In this document: positions 12,001-20,436 of the stretch, piece after piece
How positions within the stretch are numbered: the stretch's first letter is position 1
Layout of the letters: every line of letters begins with the position of its first letter
NCBI RefSeq assembly: GCF_954871325.1
Contig: NC_088777.1
Location: 14,919,366-14,983,365 of the forward strand
Direction of reading: 5' to 3'
Length of the DNA: 64,000 nt
From: Gordionus sp. m RMFG-2023
Taxonomy: Eukaryota; Nematomorpha; Gordioida; Chordodea; Parachordodidae
Notes under the pieces: model-generated
What the model was told of the DNA's origin: nothing
Databases searched by the model: none
Seen by the model: only the letters and a program-made list of their open reading frames with translations
Position numbers and translations under genes: made by a program

Positions 12001-15000
12001 ATAACTGGTCATTATATAACAACGTTGGCCATCCACAATTTCTATTTATCCGTGATCATTCATTATATGTGATGGCGCAAAAAGAAACACAACTTTATTC
12101 AAACCACATTCATTCGAGTTAATAAATATATTGAATTACCCCTAGGGAATATGTCCAGCTATGACAAGCAAAATCTCTTGTAAGAGTTAGTGGGCGACTA
12201 TAGGTGTATTCAACCAAAGATGATTATGATATAAAAAACGCAATACATTAATTTAACTTTAAAAAAAACAAAAGGAAATCACTTCATTATTTCGATGGTT
12301 TTATACATAAATGGGTCAGACTAAGAAGCTCGCTGGTTTAAAAATTATTAGAATGTATTTAATAATAAAATTTTATTCCGACTTCAAAACTTTTTGAAAA
12401 ATGGTATGATATATCCTAATTTTATTTAAAGTTACTGGATCGAGCCTGCTGCTCATCTCCGTTAGATTAATTTCGCAAAAACTCGATTTTAATAATAAGA
12501 TACTAATAAAGGAATTTCACCTCTCATCCCCATTAGCGACATTTTCTTCGTTACCAGACCCTATCCTGGCTTCGAGATCATCTTCGATTTCGTAATTATC
12601 GGATCCTGATCCTATGTCAGAAAAATATCGCCACTCATCGTCCTCATCAACGTCTTCTGTCCTCTCATTCATCCCCTCGGCCTCGGAAATATTACCGAGC
12701 CCTGGAAGGCGCTCGGAAGCGAGAGAATTCGACATGTCATTATAAGATCTATCATCCCGAGTCACTGGATGACGATAATGCGATCTCGTGTTGAGCCGAG
12801 CGTTTGAGATAGTGGGCAACCTGGAAGGGTTGTTCGATCCCACGATATTGAAGATTCGATAATTATTGTCGGGCTGTTGCAAAAAATTGTTTGTTAAACT
12901 GTCGGGAGCTATAAAAATAGTAATAGTATACAAAAAAAAATAAAGTTTTATAATATTAACAAACTTACCATCTATATTAGACTGGTTAGAGCTAGCCGCC
13001 GGTAACATAACTACGTCACCCTCCATGTCCCTCTCCATCATATCGGTTTCCTCGACCTCAAAGTCCTCCCTTTCCTCCACGTCCAGAAAAGTTTCGTCAT
13101 TGAAATCATCAAATTCGAAGGTCAGGGTCACGGTATTATTATCATAACTGAAATCTTCTATCTCGCGGTAGCCAACGTCAGTTTGGCCACCCAAAGCAAA
13201 GGTATTGTCCGGGTTAACCGAAAACGAGATATTCGGAACGCTGGGAGATAGATTTGTAGTATTGTTTTCAACGTTGATATCGTCAACATTTCTCCTGACC
13301 GAAAAGGTAGAAGGAGGATAATCGGGGAAAACGATATTAGGAACTTGTATTTTGCGGATTCGGTTTGACAAAACTTTTAGGAGTATGGAAACAGTTCTGT
13401 CGGTGGCAAATAAAATTTGTTCCGGAATGTTGAATTGGAACATTGTAAGTAAGCCGTTCCTTATCATCTTAAAGACGTAAATGGTTGATTAAGATAAATC
13501 AAAATTTAAAATAATTATAAAAAAGTATAAATTTAAAGGGGAAAAAATTAAGAGAATAAATATTTTTTTATTTTAATGAATAATATTTGTGAATATAAAA
13601 ATAAAATTATTAGAATATAAATAATAACTAATTAAGAATACAAAAAATTTTTGTCTATTTAATTATTTTGAATATTATTCGAATCCAATTTCTTGGAAAA
13701 GCAATTAAGATGGTTGACTTACATTTTGCTCGTCGGGGAAACTTTCCATGCACTCAAGTATATGGGTTATGATAGATCTGATTGAAACCGGATTAGTGAG
13801 CTTCTTCAGATCAGTTTTGACTATGTAAAAAAGGCAGGCACTGGCCGCAATCAAGACGTTTTTTTCGCCTTTGTATTGGTTCATCAAGGTGAGAACGTTC
13901 TGAAATAAAAAGATTGAAATGAATTGATAAATCAATTGAAAATATAAAAAAACCAAGAAGAAACGGTTAACTGGCTGCATCTCAATGTTAAGCATTTGTC
14001 GGTTACAATATCTACTACATTTCAATAAAAATATGAATTAGGGCTGCTGTGCCGATATTCACTATCGTATTTTTTTTTATTGTTTTGAGTTATTTTATAA
14101 TTGTATATATAATCGTACAATTTTTTTTATTTTAATAATTTCATAATAATAAATTAATGAAAGGAACTAATATAAAATTTATTTGTTGTGTATAAAAAAA
14201 ATAGTTAAAATTTTACCTATTTTTTGTTATATTATCTGCAAATAAAAAAGGATTTTAAATATCTAACGAGTCATATTCAGTTAGTGTTGCTAAACGGCTC
14301 GATTTAGCCAAATTTTAAAAACGGTTAACTCAAGATTTTGGTCAAGAATAAAATACTCATGCTTATTGATTTTTCCCACGGATATCAGAAAGGTTTGGAC
14401 TTCTATTGGCTAAATTTCGAGGCATAGGCATTAATATTTTGGTTAAAATTTTGATTAGGCCCTTTTTAAAAATCGACTATAGAGCTGTTTAACAAAACTA
14501 CTTTCATCTATAAACATTGTAAATATTTTAAATGAGAATATTAACTTATGAAAAGTAAAAAAAATAAAATACACTTAATCATTCGTGAAAGTTAGTTGTT
14601 TTTTTGAAAGATATATTTGACATTGATACAAAAATAGATGGTAAATAAAATCAATATAAATATCGGATTAAAATTTGTAGATCAGCACAGCCCTAGTATG
14701 AATGATTGCATGTAAATCTATTTTGGATTTCTAATAATATTATTAAATATTCAATTCGAATATCATGCTAATTAGAGAAATTATATTTTGATATTATAAT
14801 GAATAAAATTGAAAGAAAACAAGAATATAAATAGCAAAAATTCATGTAGTAATTTATGGAAAAGAAATATATACACGAACCTTCAAAGCTCTGTCCATGT
14901 CTCGTATAGTAGAATATCTGAACAGCAGGAACAAGTCGGTGGCAGATTTCTGTAAAATTTCTGGCCTGTTTATGTAGACCTCGAGGGAGTTAAATATTTG

Positions 15001-18000
15001 GGTTTCGTCTCCATCACCAGTAACCTTGTTTTTATTTAAATGGTTTTAAAAAAAAGGAAAAACAAATTTGTATTAAAATTGCTAAAACAAAAGAAACTAA
15101 TAAATGTTAAACCTCATATATTGAATGGGTTTATATAATTTACTTTTTCTGCTGGTATATTTGGGCATGTGCAAGCGTTATTAGCTGTATTTAGCAATCC
15201 CAGGAAGAGCAATTTATCGTTGTAATATTTAAAGCCAGAGAGGTAGGAGTTTCTTTTCCTAAAAAAATACCAAAGAATTTAAACATTTCCATTAAATTGA
15301 TCTTATTTCTATTTTTTTCTACTATTCCAATCCTTAAAATTTATATAGTATATAAAAAATAACCTGCTTGTACTATCGGCGTTTGATTCTGTTATAATGT
15401 GACCGGGCAAATTGGTTCCGGACAAATCTAAACCGATTAGCTTCGGAAAACTCTTGAGAATATTGTCTAACATGTACTGAGGGTTTTCGTAATCTATCTC
15501 GTAACTTTGAGAGATATCCAAAAATCTGGACAAAGGTTATTAATTTAAAGAATAAATGTTATCAAATATGCTTGCTTAAATTAAGCCAGGTGATCTGGGA
15601 GAGGAGGGGAGGGGGAATTTTATGTTATATTAAAATAATCCTCCTTTTTTTCAAGCCATTCGAATAAAAAAATATGTGTAAATTAAGATGTATCAAGAAT
15701 AATATTTAAATAGATTTCGCAGAAATTACCTGCCCTGCAGATGTCATGTTTATCACTAATTTTTAATTTACTGATATATTCTTAAATTTCTTTAAATGTT
15801 CGTAAACCTTTTTATTCACCCCCCCCCCTTTTTAAAGCTTTTCCAAGATAATTCTTGGGCAATACGCGGGCTTGTAGTTATTTTATAGTCGAGTCTATAT
15901 ATAATCCTAAATCTCATTTAAACGATTAGGCTTGCCTAGCTTAAAACATCATCGGGGTAGGGGGTAAAAATTTAGGCTGATCATTTTTACCTATTATTAT
16001 CTCTGTTAGTTTTACCATTTAACTTATCCAAACTTATTTTTGTAAAATGTTTTAAAACTATAACGTCCATACTCTTACGTACACAATCACATTAGAAGAT
16101 TTGTAATTTGATTAAAAATTTATATAAGCAAACCAAGGTTATTAGTATAACTATTTTTTGGCATTATAACTAATTATTGTCCTTATAATATCCGTTTTAA
16201 ATTTAATACTATCATTTCCTTAAGGAAACTGTTCTCAACCCGCTCTAAATTTAATTAGAAACGCTTGTTTTATTATTTTGGCAAGATAAATTGACTTTTT
16301 TAGCGGGCCTTGAGGATGTTTTTGTAGTGAGCACGATATAGTTTTCTCTCTGTAACGATTGACCGATATAAAATCTAGCGATATCGCAATACGTAAGCAA
16401 AATATCACTATTTTCGTGCTGACCATAATTTCAGAGTTTAAACCCGAAACCAGAATCCTTTCTCAAAAACTTATAGTAATAGAACAGGAACCAATTGTAA
16501 AATTCCCAAGAACCAGTTTTCTACAAAAGTGCTAATTATTTATATGTATTGTTTAAAAAAAAAGTTACTTGGAGCGATTTTGCATCACTAAAGAATGCCC
16601 AAATACTTTTATTTCTAAGAGGGCATATATATTTTATGGAAGAGGGTATCAAAAATAAAAACTAATTTTTCATTGCAATTGGAAAACGCTAAGTAGGAAT
16701 TAGATAGATATGTCAATAGTATCATGTAAGGTACACTATTTAGCTCAAAAACCTTATGTTATTTATGAATGTTTTTAATTAGGGGTGTACCGATTAGAGG
16801 CTGCATTGGGCGGGTTATTCGCCCGCCCGCCCACGTCCGCCCATATTTTGAATTGACATGGTCGGGTTTTTTTTTAAATATTTTCAACATTGGGCAGGTG
16901 GCGGACGGGTTGAAAGATATTTTAAAGTAATGGGCGGGCGTGGGTGGGTACATTTTTTCAGGCGAAATGAGCAGAACAGACTTCAATTTATTAAAAATAA
17001 TAGTTTATTTCATAATATTGTATGTATATTATATATGTTTAATTAAAAATACATTTAAATAAATAAATAAAGAGCCAAACCAGCCATTAAAATTTTTAGC
17101 ATTTAGGCGGGCGTGCTGGTAAATTTTTTAAAAGAAATTTTAAGTGAGCGGGTGGGCGGGTTAAATCGCCCATTGCAGACCTCTAGTACCCATACCATTT
17201 TTTGGAGGCCGATTCGATATTACCGGTATTAAATTGATACCGGTCTGATTCGATGTAATATCTAATTTGGTAAACAACTAATCGTTTTAATTTTCAATGC
17301 ATACATCTGGTATTGCAAAGTCGTTCCATTTGAGTCTATTTTAAAAAATGGCTAATTTACTATTCTATTCAGAAAAATATTACGCAAGCCTGAAGATTTT
17401 GCTCATAACTGGCACAAAGCTTTGGACATATATTAGGGAAATCTCGAGGCTTAGACAATATATTTGGCTAGACGTTTATAAAAATAGGCTCAAATTGAGC
17501 GATTTTGCTCATTATAGTTATACTATTAAAATTGTCATTTAAATATATTATAATAACCAGTTATTATATTAATGAATCTAAAAGTGTATTAAAAAAATAT
17601 TTTTATTGATAAATCACTTATTTAATAATCTAACACCAATAAATATGTGCTGGTAAAATTTTTACTTAAAATGAACTATTCTAAAATATAATAAAAAGAT
17701 TTCAGGAAAAAAATTAAAAATCAGAGAGCTTAAGAGATACCATTTGAACAAACTGGCCCAGATTTTTTTAAAAAATGTATTATATTTGTTCTTGATTTTC
17801 ACTCCTAATAATTACAATTTAAAATATGTGGTTTTAAAATATATAGCTCAGCCTGGGTATTTTCACCTGGCCTGGGTATTTCTTTAAAAAAAAATTATAT
17901 GGCCTGGCCCAGGTTTTTAAAAATAAAGGAAATTAATTAATTTAGTTTGTTTAGATGATTATTATATTTAATTTTAATATAGTTTTATATAATTTGCAAT

Positions 18001-20105
18001 ATGTTTTTTTAAAACTTAAACAAATAAAAGTTTTAAAAAAATTCTTGAACCCTGACTTTAAAATTAAAAAAAAGGTTAAGGTTCAATAGAATATTGAGAG
18101 CCCTGAGTAAAATGGGTTACTAATAAATAATATGCTAAATATTTTTAAAAAATTACTCAATGTTCTTTAAATGACACATGGGAGGCAAGGCTTCCTCACT
18201 AAAGGCATTGTATAAAATCAGATGGGTTAAATTGGCAAATCCTTCAAATAGAATAGAATAGTCTCTGGGTGTCAGGTAATCACAATTCATTATCTCGAGA
18301 TATGTCAGACTACTTCGGCAATCAGCTAACAACCGCCTTAGCCTCCTAACCGTGCAACTCTTCTTTCTAGACAATTTTTGTAAATCATTTTGGGAAAAAT
18401 TGTCATCATTTTTCTGCTTTTTTAGGTTAGCTTTATTTTTCTGTTTCTTGGAAATTTCAATGACAACCTTGTTAGTAGTGCTGTTACCCATGTTGGTATC
18501 ATTGACAAGATCTGAAGAGAGTGGGCATTTGGGGGCAAATGTATCATCTGTAGGAAAAGAACTTTCATTATAGTTTGTATCCTCTTCTGATTCACTTGAA
18601 TATATGCTAGAACTTGAATAAGAGGCATGGGAGGAGAGGGGGGCACAAGTGTAGATTGGAAAACTAGGGGTGTAGACAGGAGAGTAAAGGTCCATGTCTG
18701 ATAAATTTAGAGGGGTGAAAATCAAGTCAGTGATTATAAGTGCCCTTAAGCCATTGTTAGAATGCTTAACATCACAAGATGATTCCATTTGAAAGTTTGT
18801 GTGAGATGTATCATCAATAAATCTTAAAGGGGACTGCTTGTGATAATTTTTATGTTTAGGATTCTTTTTTGTGTATTTACCACCATTTGTTAAATATGAA
18901 GAGTTTTTGAAAACTAGTTCATAAACAATGTCCAACCTTTGAGAAGTTAAGGAACCCAAATTGAGAACTTGCAAACCCAAAGATTTAGAAGATATTGGAC
19001 TATTGGTCTGTTTACTATTATTAGAACATAAAAGGGTAAAAATATGGGGCAGATGCTTTTTATAATCAAATTGCCCTGCAAGATGTTTATGAGGGATGGT
19101 AGGTGTAAATTCATTTGCACTCAAATTATCAACTTTATTATTTGTATGATTATAAATCTCGTATTTATTGATGCATCTGAAAATATCTATACGTTGTAAA
19201 TGAAATGCAAATTCTGGAGTGGTCAAAATAGCTTCAAGTAAATCATTGCTGATTTTTTGATTATGTAAGGTTAAATCAGTTATCCTGATTGTGTTCTTGT
19301 AAAAATTGATCTTTGAGAGGTTTTTAAAATTTATTGTAAACTTTTCAATTTCTTTTTGATAAAGTTTTGGAAGAAATAATAGAAGTCTTAAAAAATATTC
19401 AATGCATTCTTGTGGTATTTTGGTATTGTCTAATCGATTTATAATAGCATGATTTACATTTAAACTTGGCATATAATAGAGCCAATTTGATATAAATGCT
19501 TTTTCCAATCCTAACAAAAGAATAATTTTTTTAATAATTTCTTGTTGTATTTCTTCACAATTATAATGTTTAAGCTTCCAGTCATAATTATTTTTGTCAT
19601 TTTTTACCATTACAAAATATTTATTGTATTTTAGGAATAATAATAATGAGGGGTCTATATTATAATCTTCATTAAATATAGGTTGCTTTATATTTGAAGA
19701 TTTAAGAAAGGTATTACCTGAGTAATTCGTTTGTTGGATATATTCCATCTCTAAAGGAGATATTTTGTAATCAAATAAAAACTTTTCAAGAGATGTGTTG
19801 CTTTTTGGAGTGAATGGAATTGAGACTAATATATCTGATGAATAATGAATTAAATTTAATTTTTCATTTTGAGTTAATGAATATGTAGGCAATGTGAAGC
19901 TTTCATCAAAAACATTGCAAATACTAGTGGCTTTTTTATATTTGGCTTTCTTATTTGATGATTTTTGGTGGGATTTTAATGTGTTTAAATTTCTAGATAG
20001 CTTTTTTTCTAGGGTTATAATATCAACCCGAAGGTAATAAATTTTTTTTATATAAGAAATAATTTGCGCTATACACAAATCAAACAAGGTAGGTGTACTA
20101 TTCAT
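5811..20105 (-). CDS. ZER1: ZER1/ZYG11-family ubiquitin-ligase substrate receptor, 14 exons
   Basis: Homologue of ZER1, a substrate receptor of CUL2-RING ubiquitin ligases that recognises N-terminal glycine degrons with its C-terminal ARM repeats; an LRR region precedes them. Exons (minus strand): 18157-20105, 15364-15525, 15144-15258, 14881-15024, 13723-13899, 12969-13467, 12521-12908, 11429-11694, 10960-11030, 10246-10347, 9521-9706, 7758-7855, 6629-6755, 5811-6060. All but one junction join in phase through GT-AG sites; the 10246/9706 join is one short of a phase match. Diagnostic matches to human ZER1 include MLGLLGNISEVKGLRPWLM, RRNINYRS-like QRNINYRS, WALANLTRVYPERYC and WNITGDETPENC. 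The product is about 1,510 residues against 766 in human; the excess is low-complexity insertions in exons 1, 6 and 7 and a C-terminal tail. ZYG11B matches less well. The start is the ATG at 20105-20103 (MNSTPTLFDLC); an upstream spliced exon is possible. Confidence 0.92.
6629..6755 (-). CDS. ZER1: ZER1-like exon 13
   Basis: Encodes ERYCNLLESEKGIPLLKAIA (ZER1 DKYCPLLIKEGGMPLLRDII) and ends NVILNNYD. The donor lies inside GATAA|GTAACA, so unspliced message would stop at once (NNYDK-stop). Confidence 0.92.
7758..7855 (-). CDS. ZER1: ZER1-like exon 12
   Basis: Encodes SLVPILGLLEHFETPQVQHW and SVWALANLTRVY, matching ILRLLPQG...SQHWATWALYNLVSVYP. Donor TATC|GTGAGT; the split codon gives the conserved proline of VYPERYC after splicing to exon 13. 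Confidence 0.93.
8287..9084. mobile_element. Old hAT-like non-autonomous element in ZER1 intron
   Basis: The left end TAGGGTTGGCAAAAATTG and the right end (reverse-complemented) TAGGGTTGGCCGATTTAAATC share a 10-bp terminal inverted repeat. The right subterminal part is rich in GATTTAAATC motifs, typical of a widespread hAT-like MITE type. I could not find a matching 8-bp target duplication, so the boundaries are approximate. Confidence 0.5.
9521..9706 (-). CDS. ZER1: ZER1-like exon 11 (ARM repeat)
   Basis: Encodes ELLYNFVDGIEIAYNSAGIL, SHLLSDGVQAWTISLP and WNLDSQRNINYR, the counterpart of DGIEVSYNACGVLSH and SRRNINYRSFEP in ZER1. Acceptor tcttttag, donor ATAG|GTAATT. Confidence 0.93.
10246..10347 (-). 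CDS. ZER1: ZER1-like exon 10
   Basis: Encodes RPELYRNMLGLLGNISEVKG and LRPWLMKDAY, nearly identical to the most conserved stretch of ZER1. The only possible donor before a stop is TAC|GTTCAA, which is weak and leaves phase 0, whereas the next recognised exon needs phase 2. See the finding on a possible microexon. Confidence 0.85.
10960..11030 (-). CDS. ZER1: ZER1-like exon 9
   Basis: A 71-nt exon reading (G)DETPENCECFLKLRGL then TTFTKCIR, against TDETPDNCEMFLNFNGMKLF in ZER1. Acceptor aaattag|at, donor AGG|GTAAAT; in phase with exons 8 and 10. Confidence 0.92.
11429..11694 (-). CDS. ZER1: ZER1-like exon 8 (ARM repeats)
   Basis: After an acidic start (YYEEDDAATNEDR) come LDRLITRLSVCVLNSLVCAL, LGTISVMLAICRNKLAKNVC and EVAWSTLWNITG, matching NALVCQVDNDHKEAVGKMG and FSWSALWNITDE in ZER1. 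The exon joins exon 7 in phase (GAT GAG AG|A). Donor ACCG|GTAAAA. Confidence 0.93.
12521..13467 (-). CDS. ZER1: ZER1-like exons 6 and 7 with a 60-nt intron; acidic insertion
   Basis: Exon 6 (12969-13467) begins MIRNGLLTMFQFNIPEQILF, matching VQRNCCLTLCNFSIPEELEF of ZER1. After about 45 residues it leaves the family and runs into an Asp/Glu/Asn-rich insertion of some 250 residues that continues through exon 7 (12521-12908) up to DEDDEWRYFSDIGSGSD and EENVANGDER. The insertion sits inside the ARM solenoid, between two helices, and is presumably a disordered loop. A 60-nt intron (12909-12968, GTAAGT...TTATAG) lies within an otherwise open frame, so keeping or removing it changes only 20 residues. 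The GC content is higher than in the surrounding DNA. Confidence 0.88.
13723..13899 (-). CDS. ZER1: ZER1-like exon 5 (ARM repeat)
   Basis: Encodes NVLTLMNQYKGEKNVLIAAS, ACLFYIVKTDLKKL and ECMESFPDEQN, matching the ARM repeat with GSAALFYLTNSE and NGMESYQE in ZER1. Donor AAT|GTAAGT is consensus. Confidence 0.94.
14282..14500. mobile_element. Fold-back MITE, TA-flanked, copy 1
   Basis: About 215 bp, imperfectly palindromic from end to end, lying in a ZER1 intron. It opens TAGTGTTGCTAAACGGCTCG and closes with CTGTTTAACAAAACTA. The centre contains TTTGGACTTCTATTGGC. Same family as copies at 17.3, 49.6, 53.2, 54.0 and 55.2 kb. TA at each edge suggests a Tc1/mariner-like insertion. Confidence 0.6.
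14881..15024 (-). CDS. ZER1: ZER1-like exon 4 (start of ARM region)
   Basis: Starts VTGDGDETQIFNSLEVYI (ZER1 VSGDKNEEQVLNAIEAYT) and ends IRDMDRALK. 48 codons, phase 0 at both ends. The acceptor (aaaaacaag) has a poor pyrimidine tract but is the only one that keeps frame and homology. Confidence 0.92.
15144..15258 (-). CDS. ZER1: ZER1-like exon 3
   Basis: Encodes KLLFLGLLNTANNACTCPN and ends AEK, matching LQFLGLFENSLCRLTHIPAYK of ZER1. Acceptor tttttttag|g and donor AAA|GTAAAT keep phase with both neighbours. Confidence 0.92.
15364..15525 (-). CDS. ZER1: ZER1-like exon 2 (last LRRs)
   Basis: Completes CHLKNI-EFLDISQSYE, equivalent to LHKLRHLDISRDR in ZER1, followed by FPKLIGLDLSGTNLPGH (ZER1: NLMSLDISGHMI). 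The preceding intron of 2.6 kb (15526-18156) is the longest in the gene and holds several MITEs. Confidence 0.93.
16795..17185. mobile_element. Ac-like hAT MITE, 391 bp, in ZER1 intron 1
   Basis: The left end is TAGAGGCTGCATTGGGCGGG and the right end (reverse-complemented) is TAGAGGTCTGCAATGGGCGA. The flanking 8-bp duplications are GTACCGAT (16787-16794) and GTACCCAT (17186-17193), 7 of 8 identical. Subterminal GGGCGGGCG repeats are unusually GC-rich for the window. No coding remnant is present. The termini match those of the decayed element ending at 35243. Confidence 0.85.
17310..17522. mobile_element. Fold-back MITE, copy 2
   Basis: Shares with copy 5 (54.0 kb) the core CAGAAAAATATTACGCAAGC, GAAGATTTTGCTCATAACTG and GCACAAAGCTTTGGACATAT. 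The ends are decayed (CCATTTGAGTCTATTTT left; CTCAAATTGAGCGATTTTGC right). Located in ZER1 intron 1. Confidence 0.6.
17722..18103. mobile_element. Possible hAT remnant in ZER1 intron 1
   Basis: Three repeats of a GGCCTGGGTATTT-like motif at 17848-17915 resemble hAT subterminal repeats. A CAGAGAGCTTAAGAG left edge faces AGCCCTG at the right. The terminal match is weak and the target duplication unconvincing. Confidence 0.25.
18157..20105 (-). CDS. ZER1: ZER1-like exon 1 (N-terminal helix and LRR region)
   Basis: 649 codons in one exon. The start LFDLCIAQIISYI resembles the N-terminal segment of the family. IPQECIEYFLRLL recalls the LPSEICDRLV region that follows in human ZER1. Leucine-rich repeats are visible as ITDLTLHNQKISNDLLEAI, LQVLNLGSLTSQRLDI, LTYLEIMNCDYLTPRDYSIL and LTHLILYNAFSEEALPPMC. 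Between the LRRs lie Ser/Asn/Lys-rich insertions, the largest around residues 480-600 (SSHASYSSSSIYSSESEED followed by a Lys-rich tract), absent from vertebrate ZER1. The open frame also extends 29 codons upstream of the chosen ATG without another in-frame ATG. Donor: ATTGA|GTAATT. Confidence 0.9.
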
Positions 20106-20436
20106 AATTTGATTAGATAATGTGTTGCAATCTTTATTGTCTTCAGAAGAAAATTCATTAAAGGTTTTAATAATTATTTTATCTTGATCCACAAGAAATA
20201 TAGTAGTTGAAGCGATTACTTAGATCATATGATACACTATTCGGTCAATACTAAATTTTAGCAATACTATATATACATATTCTTGATCTCGGCAATTTTT
20301 TAATTAAATATATTCAAATATAAATTAATTATTAAGAATTCTTTTCCTTAAGATATTTTCAAGGTTTACCGTCGAAATATTCTTTCAAAAATAAATGGCT
20401 CAAACCACATAAATATCATAACTACATAGAATCCCC
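20106..20436. other. ZER1 upstream region
   Basis: AT-rich sequence between the chosen ZER1 start and the right-hand hAT element. No consensus core promoter was recognised. The open frame upstream of the ATG (to about 20192) could be 5' UTR or an additional spliced coding segment. Confidence 0.35.

Noticed and set aside
16858-17046. Open frames on both strands inside the 16.8-17.2 kb element
   Set aside because: They are by-products of the GC-rich subterminal repeats of a MITE that has no transposase homology.
20106-20192. Extending ZER1 upstream to a GTG at 20192
   Set aside because: Animal nuclear genes start at ATG; the first in-frame ATG at 20105 also fits the family's N-terminal LFDLC position. 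A spliced upstream exon stays possible.
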